Origin: Lachnospiraceae bacterium
Lineage (GTDB): Bacteria; Bacillota; Clostridia; Lachnospirales; Lachnospiraceae
Assembly (NCBI GenBank): GCA_014804345.1
Contig: JAAUZZ010000021.1
Location: 1-53,113, forward strand
Length of the DNA: 53,113 nt
Reading direction: 5' to 3'
Below the pieces are notes generated by a model. The model searched no databases and had not been told where the DNA came from. It saw only the letters and a program-made list of their open reading frames with translations. Positions 43,962 to 50,760 of the stretch are shown one piece after another. Each line of letters opens with the position of its first letter. Position 1 is the first letter of the stretch. The translations under genes were made by a program, and so were the position numbers.

Positions 43962-44660
43962 TTAATTGTTATCATTTTGAATGGAAGCTTCCAAAGCCTT
44001 TCTTCTGCGGCGTTCATGAGCAAGCTCTTCTTTGATCTCATCCATACGGCGAAAAATATCCGCGATGGTTTCTGCTTCACTCTCAGGAATGGTATCTTTG
44101 GCATCGCCTTTTCTTGCTTCGATATCCTTACGAAATAACGTCTTGAATATCACACGGACACATGGCTGTATAAAAAACAATTGCGTAAAGTAGGCAAACG
44201 GGAAATTAAAACAAACCAGTTTCAACCAATTTGCCAACAGTGTAAAAATATTAAATCCTATGTAATAGGGATAATACAAAAAGGCCGCAATAAAACTCAT
44301 TGCCGGACACATAATACCTACTGTTGCACAAATAATCGCAGTTTCAAATATCATCGGATGATTTTTTGCCGGATTAAATATACGACAGGCAAGTTTAAAA
44401 GACAATGGACTACCCAGCAGGTTTTCAAGCAAATAAGCTAAACAGAACTCAATCAGGATACAAGCCCATATTGGGAAATAACCTCCGATCATATAAATAC
44501 CGCCCTGCTTATTAAGCGCCTCGATAACACTGGTTGTACCATTAATGGCTGTTAAAGTACTACCATTTACAACATACAAACTGTAGAAAACATAGGCATG
44601 CACAGTGATCACAACTGTGATAAATGCAAATACCATTCTTTGAAATTGATTTCTTGGCAT
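43962..44660 (-). CDS. Conserved multi-pass membrane protein
   Basis: The 232-residue protein has about four hydrophobic helices (roughly 8-30, 55-80, 105-130, 135-165) and a charged cytosolic C-terminus with a coiled coil (AETIADIFRRMDEIKEELAH). The N-terminus, MPRNQFQRMVFAFITVVITV, is a pattern I associate with small DUF2798-like membrane proteins, but I am not certain. Its function is unknown. GAGGAG precedes ATG 44660. It has its own promoter candidate and terminator, so it appears to be a single-gene unit. Confidence 0.6.
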   Translation of the reverse strand: MPRNQFQRMVFAFITVVITVHAYVFYSLYVVNGSTLTAINGTTSVIEALNKQGGIYMIGGYFPIWACILIEFCLAYLLENLLGSPLSFKLACRIFNPAKNHPMIFETAIICATVGIMCPAMSFIAAFLYYPYYIGFNIFTLLANWLKLVCFNFPFAYFTQLFFIQPCVRVIFKTLFRKDIEARKGDAKDTIPESEAETIADIFRRMDEIKEELAHERRRRKALEASIQNDNN

Positions 44661-45058
44661 AATTTCATTCTCCTCTTTTGGTTAAAATATTTTTGAAAAA
44701 CGCAAAAAAAATGTATCGACAAAGATAAGATAAATCCAATCGAAACCGTCCTCGTAATCAGATTTACTTGCCTTTGGCAATACATGTGTCGTACGTTATT
44801 TCTTAATATAGAATAACACAAATATTAAAAAAAATCAAATATTTTTAATCGACAAAATACACAAAAAATGATATAAACTACTAAGGCACAATATATGCGA
44901 AAATAGCAAATCGGTTGAAATGCTTTCAAAAGATTAAAACAGGTAGTGGATTTGTGTGCGCGCTTATGATAAAATAATAACAATGTACAGTTTCATAATC
45001 GGCGATCCCAAAAGAAAGATAACGAACACAAAGTTTAAGATTTTTAAGAGGTGGCATA
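44661..45058. promoter_or_regulatory. AT-rich divergent intergenic region
   Basis: About 400 bp between divergent genes. On the minus strand a promoter candidate is visible: TTGATT (44833-44838), 17-bp spacer, TATTCT (44810-44815), giving a leader of about 140 bases with a small TTGCC/GGCAA hairpin. Toward the plus-strand gene I found no convincing promoter. No coding potential or RNA gene was recognised. Confidence 0.4.
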
Positions 45059-45508
45059 TTGAAAAAAATAACGATATCCATATTGGTAATACTGACAATC
45101 GGGATTATCCTGTTTATTGCCATAAAAGGAAAAGAAACAGATGATATACAAATACGGACAGATATCGCACCAATCTATAATCATTTTCCGGATTTACCGG
45201 CAACCGAAACGATACAATGGTGCAGCAAGACATCAAGCGGAATCGGTTTAACGACTGTTTGGGTATATACGTTTGCGTTTTATGACCATGACATTAGCGC
45301 TGAATTCAGTGAAGCAGAAATTTTAGATGACCCCCCCGACTTTTATTTTTTACCGGAAAATTTCGCGGAAAACCATTCTAATTGGCGAAAACTGGAGAAT
45401 ATGGATGCCGCGTTCCAGTCGGGAATAAAAGACAGTAAAAAAATGCGTACCTCCGTTTACCTAAATGAAACCGGAAATATTCTTTACATGGAAGCAATCG
45501 GGGACTAA
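45059..45508 (+). CDS. Small membrane-anchored or exported protein, unknown
   Basis: Unrecognised. 149 residues from a TTG at 45059 with AGAGGTGG just upstream. The N-terminus KKITISILVILTIGIILFI is a single membrane anchor or uncut signal. The exported part is acidic, with motifs such as IYNHFPDLPATETIQWC and DDPPDFYFLPENF. No lipobox is seen. It stands alone on the plus strand among minus-strand accessory genes. Confidence 0.6.
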   Translation: MKKITISILVILTIGIILFIAIKGKETDDIQIRTDIAPIYNHFPDLPATETIQWCSKTSSGIGLTTVWVYTFAFYDHDISAEFSEAEILDDPPDFYFLPENFAENHSNWRKLENMDAAFQSGIKDSKKMRTSVYLNETGNILYMEAIGD

Positions 45509-45592
45509 AATCGGCTCATTTTTGTTTTGCTTTATTGTCCTACTGGGATAGCCATCTGCATTAATAAAAGGAATTGCATTCCCTTTCCAAAT

Positions 45593-46111
45593 TTAATAAA
45601 TAATCTTCCAACCTAATTTTTGATAAATCTTTTTTATTTCCTCCTGCAATCTCACTCCAAATATCCATACTTCTCGCCTCCATGGATGTCCCAGATACCC
45701 ATTTTCAAAATCCTCATCTATAAAAAAATAATAATCACCATCCGGATAAAACGGTGGAAAATAAGCATTGTATCCACCACCAATAAATCTTTCATCCTCT
45801 ACCCAAAAACTTTGTTGTTCTTCTATATCTTGAGGTTTAAACTTAAATGCACTATGCTGCCAATCTAATGCATACCATTCTTTGCTTCCATTCGTACACA
45901 TAATCAAACAATTTCTGACTAATTCATCCATCAAGTCCAATTGTTTATTTGTCATATACTCTATTGCATATACTGAGTATGGCAAATCTATCCCAAATGG
46001 CAGATTTCCTGTCATTAAATGACCTCTATTGCCACAAGAAGGATTAAACCTAAGCATTCTATTAACTTTGTCCCATACTGCATCATATTCCTCTGTATAG
46101 TCTATTAACAT
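45593..46111 (-). CDS. DUF2716 family protein
   Basis: The 172-residue soluble protein shows the DUF2716 pattern: YDAVWDKVNRMLRFNPS near the start, WYALDWQHSAFKFKP in the middle, then PDGDYYFFIDEDFENGYLGH and PWRREVWIFG near the end. The family has no established function and often sits in variable regions, sometimes near toxin-immunity loci. I chose ATG 46111, after GGTGGG; a GTG at 46138 is in frame without a ribosome site. Its upstream region overlaps a fragment of another reading frame (46083-46211). Confidence 0.75.
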   Translation of the reverse strand: MLIDYTEEYDAVWDKVNRMLRFNPSCGNRGHLMTGNLPFGIDLPYSVYAIEYMTNKQLDLMDELVRNCLIMCTNGSKEWYALDWQHSAFKFKPQDIEEQQSFWVEDERFIGGGYNAYFPPFYPDGDYYFFIDEDFENGYLGHPWRREVWIFGVRLQEEIKKIYQKLGWKIIY

Positions 46112-46211
46112 TTTCCCACCACAAAATAATATTTTCACATACTCTATCTAATTCTTTGATTTCAGCATACAGTTCTTCCGACGCGCCAACACAGCAATAC
46201 TTAATTTTATA
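46083..46211 (-). pseudogene. Orphan C-terminal coding fragment
   Basis: A reading frame with protein-like composition (KYCCVGASEELYAEIKELD and then RVCENIILWWENVNRL) runs from the end of the ATPase gene into the start of the DUF2716 gene and stops at 46083. It has no convincing start. It looks like the surviving tail of a lost gene; chance is possible at this length. Confidence 0.3.
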
Positions 46212-47466
46212 TATACCAAACCGGCATCTGTAATACATTCTCCCTAAGCGCTCCCACATCCGGACAATTGCATATGACCGCCCCCATCCCTCTCTTTTTC
46301 CCCGAAATCCGATCTAATACCGAAAATGCTGAAGTCATAATTGCCTTGACTTCTGTATTTTTTTTAATCTCAATTGGATAAAGAATGCCGTTTTCTTCAA
46401 TAATCAAGTCAATTTCCATCTCTAGTTCTTTTGTTTCTCCATTTTCTTCCACCTTTTTCTTGTCACGTCCGCGATAATATGACACAAAATGCCGATAATC
46501 CAATCCTTCATTGGAAAACGATTTTAAAATTTCTGACACAACAAATGTTTCGAAAATCGGACCACTCATTGCGCCATAAGCCAAGTTCTCTGCCGTCAAC
46601 CATCTTGTAAGGTAACATACAAGACCCGTATCCCGAAAATACAGCTTTGGAGATTTGATTGCACGTTTTAAAATATTGGAGGTATATGGTTCCAATAAAT
46701 AGATAATCCCCGACGCCTCCAAAATGGAGATCCAGTTTTTCACTGTTCCCACATCTTTCCCAATCTCTGACGCAATGCTGGAATAATTCAGTATTTCCCC
46801 TGTTCTTGCAGCAACCGCAATCATCAACTGTCTAAAGGCATTTAAATCCTGAACAGCAGCTAATTCTCGTACATCTCTCTCCATGTAAGTCTTCACATAA
46901 TCCGCATAAAATGCATTCCATTCCTTATCTGTGTCCTGAAGCTCCGGATATCCGCCCCTATGAATCAGTTCCCAAATGTTTTCTGGTTTCTTTACGGATT
47001 TTCTTCGTTCTGTCACATATTCCAACGTAGGAAGAAAATGTTGCGAAAAGAAATCTCCCATACACTCACGTATGGACAAAGTAGAAAGTTCAACAATTCC
47101 GATCCTACCCGATAAGGATTCAGAAACATTTTGCATCAAGTGAAACGGCTGCGAACCGGACAAACTAAATAGTCCCTTCTCCTCACTTTCATCACATTTT
47201 ATTTTAATATAACGGAACAATTCTTTTGCTCTTTGTACCTCATCGATGGTTACAGGGGGAGGATTTAAAGCCAAAAACATATTACCTGCCTCTCTCGCCT
47301 GCTGCTCCATAAAGGGATCGTCCAAAGTCACATATTTTCTCTCAGGAAATACTTTTTTTAATAGCGTTGATTTCCCTACCTGACGTGCGCCAGTCACTAA
47401 AATTGCCTTATATGTCTTTTCATATTTATGCAATCTTTCCTCAAGAGCTCTAGGTATATAATCCAT
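46207..47466 (-). CDS. AAA ATPase with DUF4143 domain
   Basis: The 419-residue protein has an N-terminal AAA_14-type ATPase (P-loop VTGARQVGKSTLL at residues 24-37, then YVTLDDPF, Walker B-like PPVTIDEVQ and sensor-like FSLSGSQPFHLM). A C-terminal DUF4143 domain (about 200-400) includes KLYFRDTGLVCYLTRW and the nuclease-like strand EMEIDLIIEENGILYPIEIKK, with the D-(x)n-E-x-K pattern of the PD-(D/E)XK fold. These ATPases are widespread, often mobile in gut Firmicutes, with no settled function. GGAG lies about 13 bases before the ATG. A 33-bp palindrome stands 60 bp upstream. Confidence 0.9.
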   Translation of the reverse strand: MDYIPRALEERLHKYEKTYKAILVTGARQVGKSTLLKKVFPERKYVTLDDPFMEQQAREAGNMFLALNPPPVTIDEVQRAKELFRYIKIKCDESEEKGLFSLSGSQPFHLMQNVSESLSGRIGIVELSTLSIRECMGDFFSQHFLPTLEYVTERRKSVKKPENIWELIHRGGYPELQDTDKEWNAFYADYVKTYMERDVRELAAVQDLNAFRQLMIAVAARTGEILNYSSIASEIGKDVGTVKNWISILEASGIIYLLEPYTSNILKRAIKSPKLYFRDTGLVCYLTRWLTAENLAYGAMSGPIFETFVVSEILKSFSNEGLDYRHFVSYYRGRDKKKVEENGETKELEMEIDLIIEENGILYPIEIKKNTEVKAIMTSAFSVLDRISGKKRGMGAVICNCPDVGALRENVLQMPVWYI

Positions 47467-47525
47467 AATATATATTCATCTCCTATCTGCTGACATTCTT
47501 TCTTTTGGATGCCATGTTATTGAAA

Positions 47526-47558
47526 TGGCATATTTGGAATTCAATTCTAAATATGCCA
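47526..47558. repeat. 33-bp near-perfect palindrome upstream of DUF4143 ATPase
   Basis: Outer arms TGGCATATTT / AAATATGCCA (10 bp), inner arms GAATT / AATTC, one mismatched pair and a single central base. ATGGCAT recurs once more nearby (47507-47513 on either strand reading). It could be an operator, a recombination site or the scar of an element. It has no U-run, so it is not a terminator. Confidence 0.6.
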
Positions 47559-47612
47559 TAAGTTTATCATAGGATATGTTATTTTTCAATTTTTATTTTC
47601 ATTTTTTCCTCA

Positions 47613-47744
47613 TCAAAAGTACTTTCCGCGAATCCCTTCCGCAAATGCCAAAATATCCTGGCGAAATTCTGCCAGTTCCAGAAACTCCGCGCCATCTCCA
47701 AAAGAGGCAATCCAACAGACGATACTGGGGGCGCAAGCGATTCC
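47613..47744 (-). pseudogene. Orphan C-terminal coding fragment
   Basis: Between the YoaP-like gene and the ATPase gene, one minus-strand frame reads FGDGAEFLELAEFRQDILAF and then AEGIRGKYF before a stop at 47613. It has strong protein-like periodicity and no start codon. A stop cuts it off upstream. It is probably the remains of a gene otherwise deleted. I do not recognise its family. The rest of the roughly 300-bp gap holds only the palindrome. Confidence 0.35.
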
Positions 47745-47763
47745 TTATGCCACGCAGAAAGGT

Positions 47764-48522
47764 CTAAACCTCTGTCAACTTTTTCACAAGCCTTTCAAAC
47801 TTCGCAACAGACAAAATCTCATTCGTTACATAACTACCGTTATAAAATAAGGCATACGATGTCGCCGCGACAGGCGCACTTTGCGCTTTTTCCTTACTGT
47901 CAATGTGAATGCTCTGAAAGGGAATATTTTGTGCTTTTGCTGTTTCTTCGATCAACGGCGCATACTTTGCGTTAAACGGACATTGATTTGTCCAATAAAG
48001 CACAAATCCCGTTTCGTCAATATGAGGACTTTTTACCTGTGGCTTAAAGTTTGGTTTTGGCGCGTTCGCCTCAAACGGCAAATAAAGCAATTCAAAGGAA
48101 GGTTCTGCGGTGTCAGCCACCTGAAATCCTTTATACTTCAGATAGCTTGGGTCGGATAAAAAGGACATTTTTTTGACAGATGACAGTACACATAGACCTT
48201 TCTTGCCCTTTTCTTTACTATCCCGAATGCATTCCTCAAGAAGCAAATTGGCATTTCCATGTCCTTTAAACTGCCCTGAAACCCAAAAGCAGTCAATATA
48301 CATATACCCCTCTGCCTCTATCGGCGCCCACGCATACTCGGCGGGAAGATATTCGATAAAGCATTTCCCGCGCACACTTCCCTTGAGAAATACAAGTCCC
48401 TCGTCAAATCGTTCTCTGAGCCATGCTTTCTTGCTACTAACCTGCGGATCTTTCTCATTCGATATTGCACAGCAAATGTGTTCTTCCTCTATGTTTTCCA
48501 TCGTTACACGAACAAGTTCCAT
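47764..48522 (-). CDS. GNAT acetyltransferase with YoaP-like C-terminal domain
   Basis: This 252-residue two-domain protein is about the length of B. subtilis YoaP. The GNAT domain (about 1-145) has YMYIDCFWVSGQFKGHGNAN as the acetyl-CoA-binding strand-loop (a variant of the R/QxxGxG/A loop) and KGLCVLSSVKKMSFLSDPSY. The C-terminal YoaP/thioredoxin-like domain (about 165-252) has LYWTNQCPFNAKYAPLI with a single-Cys CPF active-site-like motif, and ALFYNGSYVTNEILSVAKFE. The substrate is unknown. GGAGG lies ten bases before the ATG. Confidence 0.85.
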   Translation of the reverse strand: MELVRVTMENIEEEHICCAISNEKDPQVSSKKAWLRERFDEGLVFLKGSVRGKCFIEYLPAEYAWAPIEAEGYMYIDCFWVSGQFKGHGNANLLLEECIRDSKEKGKKGLCVLSSVKKMSFLSDPSYLKYKGFQVADTAEPSFELLYLPFEANAPKPNFKPQVKSPHIDETGFVLYWTNQCPFNAKYAPLIEETAKAQNIPFQSIHIDSKEKAQSAPVAATSYALFYNGSYVTNEILSVAKFERLVKKLTEV

Positions 48523-48618
48523 AAACTTTTTTCCTCCGTTGATTTGATACGCATTTCACTGCTTTTATATCCAGTTTACCGCAGAATGATGACAACGGTA
48601 TGTCATGTTATAATTTTT

Positions 48619-49071
48619 TTACAGTTCGCCAAGCATTTGTGCCGGATTTTCTGCCGCCTTTACTTTGCCGAACGCTTTCACAATCATACCTTCCTCATCA
48701 ATCAGATATGTTGTCCGCACGACTCCCATACTGACTTTTCCGTAATTTTTCTTTTCCTGCCATACGTCATATGCCTGAATGCAGGAAAGTTCCTGATCGG
48801 AAAGCAGCGTAAACGGAAGTCCGTATTTTTCCTCGAATTTCTTATGTGATGCCACGCTGTCTTTGCTGACGCCGAGTACTACTGCGCCCTTTTCTTGAAA
48901 CTGCGGATACAGCTCTCCAAAATTACAAGCCTGTTTTGTGCAGCCCGGCGTGTTGTCTTTTGGATAAAAGTATAAAATTACTTTCTTTCCCTTATATTCC
49001 TCCAATGTGTGTATCTGTCCGTTTTGGTCGGGCAGAGAAAATGTTGGCGCTTTTGTTCCTATTTCTAACAT
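48619..49071 (-). CDS. bcp: Thioredoxin-dependent peroxiredoxin, Bcp/PrxQ type
   Basis: This 150-residue cytosolic peroxidase reduces hydroperoxides using thioredoxin. The active site is PKDNTPGCTKQAC, with peroxidatic Cys44 and resolving Cys49 five residues on, the atypical 2-Cys PrxQ pattern. It begins with GTKAPTFSLPDQNG and has GVSKDSVASHKKFEEKYGLPFTLLSD and the RTTYLIDEEG strand. A strong AGGAGG precedes the ATG. It fits the oxygen-defence theme, together with the flavodiiron protein. Confidence 0.96.
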   Translation of the reverse strand: MLEIGTKAPTFSLPDQNGQIHTLEEYKGKKVILYFYPKDNTPGCTKQACNFGELYPQFQEKGAVVLGVSKDSVASHKKFEEKYGLPFTLLSDQELSCIQAYDVWQEKKNYGKVSMGVVRTTYLIDEEGMIVKAFGKVKAAENPAQMLGEL

Positions 49072-49265
49072 TTCGTTATCCTCCTATCTGACCGCCGAAT
49101 TTCTTTTAAATTGCAACGTAAATCACGGCAGCTCTTTACAATTTCATTTTAGAAACAATCTTATTATACTATCTAAACTGTAAAATATCTACTGATATTA
49201 GATTCATTGAAAAACAAATATCAAAAAAATCTCTTATCATATTAGCGCTGATAGCACTTATTTAA

Positions 49266-49335
49266 CTAATCTGCCATCAATGTATCAAAGATTGCGGTGA
49301 TAAAATCTACTAACTCATAATATATGAAATTGCTT
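49266..49335 (-). pseudogene. Orphan C-terminal coding fragment
   Basis: Just past the stop of the gene at 49310, in another frame, the minus strand reads NFIYYELVDFITAIFDTLMAD then stop (49266). It has the look of a protein C-terminus, without a start. It could be the displaced end of the adjacent gene after a frameshift, or of a deleted neighbour. It is short, so chance cannot be ruled out. The remaining gap up to bcp (49072-49265) is AT-rich with nothing recognised. Confidence 0.3.
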
Positions 49336-49633
49336 CATCAAGACAGTTAAAAATTTCATCCTCTGTACTCTCCTCATTGTCATAATAGCAGTATGCATAC
49401 GACGATGTATCTTCTCTGCCTAAATCAAAGGCTGTAAAGCTTACATGCCTGTATGGATGGAACCCATCAGGTTCAATCACAAGTTCTGCCAAATAATGTT
49501 TTGTTTCTATAATGTATCTCAAGAAATATTCTTCATCAACTAAAAGTTCGATTCCGATTTTTCCTTGATATATTAAATTAACCTGCCGAATCCACTGCTT
49601 TGTTCGGCGAATTAGATTTTCCAAGGTTGCCAT
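49310..49633 (-). CDS. Small acidic protein, unknown
   Basis: Unrecognised. 107 residues, soluble, acidic in the second half (GREDTSSYAYCYYDNEESTEDE), with an amphipathic basic N-terminal helix (LENLIRRTKQWIRQV). Size and composition resemble immunity-type proteins, but no motif proves this. GGAG lies 11-12 bases before the ATG. An out-of-frame coding tail follows directly, so the natural C-terminus may have been altered by a frameshift. Confidence 0.5.
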   Translation of the reverse strand: MATLENLIRRTKQWIRQVNLIYQGKIGIELLVDEEYFLRYIIETKHYLAELVIEPDGFHPYRHVSFTAFDLGREDTSSYAYCYYDNEESTEDEIFNCLDEAISYIMS

Positions 49634-49766
49634 CGGTTTATCATCTCCCTATTTTAATTTTCCCCTTTAATGTTACCATGCCATGAACCCTATGCCAAGA
49701 ATTTAGAAAAATCGCTAGTGATTTATCTCTGCAACCATTATTTTAAAAGGGACAGCAAACCCGACA

Positions 49767-49795
49767 TTGTAATACAATTTCTTATATGTTATAAT
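49767..49795 (+). promoter_or_regulatory. Predicted promoter of ydbC
   Basis: Plus strand: -35 TTGTAA (49767-49772), 17-bp spacer, perfect -10 TATAAT (49790-49795) with an extended TGT. The leader of about 60 bases shows no structure. Confidence 0.6.
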
Positions 49796-49864
49796 ACAGT
49801 GTTAAAATTTAAGTACTATTGACAACAATTAATTAGATTTTATCAAGCATAGGAGATGTATTTT

Positions 49865-50098
49865 ATGAAAGAATATACAATTCTTAAACACATAGGCGCT
49901 TTATCAAACCCCAACAACGGCTGGACAAAGGAACTAAATTATATTTCATGGGGAAAGCGAGAACCTGTTTATGATATCAGAACATGGACTGCGGGGCATA
50001 CCGAATATGGTAAAGGCGTCACGATTACAATGAGTCAAATGGTGGCACTGAAAGAATTACTTGATGGAATCAATATTACAAATGTGATGAGCAATTAG
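49865..50098 (+). CDS. YdbC family ssDNA-binding protein (PC4-like)
   Basis: 77 residues. The sequence matches the YdbC/PC4-like fold that binds single-stranded DNA: EYTILKHIGALSNPNNGWTK, ELNYISWGKREPVYDIRTW, then KGVTITMSQMVALKELL. YdbC from Lactococcus has this dimeric whirly-like fold as I recall; its cellular role is unclear, possibly transcription or repair. ATG 49865 has GGAG nine bases upstream, better than the ATG at 49856, which overlaps the site. It lies 37 bp before the ICMT gene and is likely co-transcribed. Confidence 0.88.
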   Translation: MKEYTILKHIGALSNPNNGWTKELNYISWGKREPVYDIRTWTAGHTEYGKGVTITMSQMVALKELLDGINITNVMSN

Positions 50099-50135
50099 CT
50101 GCTCCTAAAGAACATTCACAACATGGAGGCTAAAA

Positions 50136-50729
50136 ATGAACTTTCAAATAATAGCAATTGTTATTTTACTTGTGTTTTATGCATGCTATTTTGGCAAGAT
50201 GATCAGTCAAAAGAAAAAAGGCATACGCACAGACCAAATGGGCAAAGGGAAGACAGGACGGGCAAAGTTTATTGAAATAACGTTGAAAATAGCAACTCTT
50301 TGCGTTCCAATCGTCGAAGTGATCAGTATAGCCTTAAATACCTCTTCCCTATTTGCATGGTTCAGATACGCAGGGACAATATTCGCACTGTTAGGCGATC
50401 TGATTTTTATTTGCTCAGTGCTTACAATGCGCGAAAGCTGGCGTGCTGGAGTTTCCAAAACAGACAAAACGGAACTTGTCACAAGTGGGATCTATCAAAT
50501 CAGCCGCAACCCTGCATTTCTGGGTTTTGATTTGGTATATCTGGGTATCTTATTAATGTTTTTTAACTGGATATTACTTGTCGTATCGGTATTCGCTGCT
50601 TTTATGCTACATTTACAAATCGTATATGTGGAAGAAGATTTTCTTATGACAGTATTTGGAAAGGATTACTTGAATTACAGCAAGAAAGTAAAAAGATACA
50701 TTGGACGTAAAAAAGGTGCAAATTCTTAA
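50136..50729 (+). CDS. Isoprenylcysteine carboxyl methyltransferase-family membrane protein
   Basis: This 197-residue integral membrane protein has about five hydrophobic helices. The C-terminal part has the ICMT/PEMT pattern: SGIYQISRNPAFLGFDLVYL (SAM-binding RxPxY/F-like), and VYVEEDFLMTVFGKDYLNYS (E-E-x-x-L near the active site). Bacterial members methylate unknown membrane substrates; isoprenylcysteine itself is not expected. GGAGG precedes the ATG. A terminator overlaps the stop codon. Confidence 0.85.
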   Translation: MNFQIIAIVILLVFYACYFGKMISQKKKGIRTDQMGKGKTGRAKFIEITLKIATLCVPIVEVISIALNTSSLFAWFRYAGTIFALLGDLIFICSVLTMRESWRAGVSKTDKTELVTSGIYQISRNPAFLGFDLVYLGILLMFFNWILLVVSVFAAFMLHLQIVYVEEDFLMTVFGKDYLNYSKKVKRYIGRKKGANS

Positions 50730-50760
50730 CCATTTGCTAAGAATTTGCACCTTAAATTTT
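50713..50760. terminator. Bidirectional terminator between ICMT gene and lacZ
   Basis: Perfect 16-bp arms AAGGTGCAAATTCTTA / TAAGAATTTGCACCTT with a nine-base loop. The left arm includes the last codons and the stop of the ICMT gene. On the minus strand it is followed by TTTTTTTAC and on the plus strand by ATTTTT, so it ends both convergent genes. Confidence 0.92.

Noticed and set aside
47467-47763. Insertion sequence around the 33-bp palindrome
   Set aside because: No transposase, terminal repeats with spacing, or target duplication could be found.
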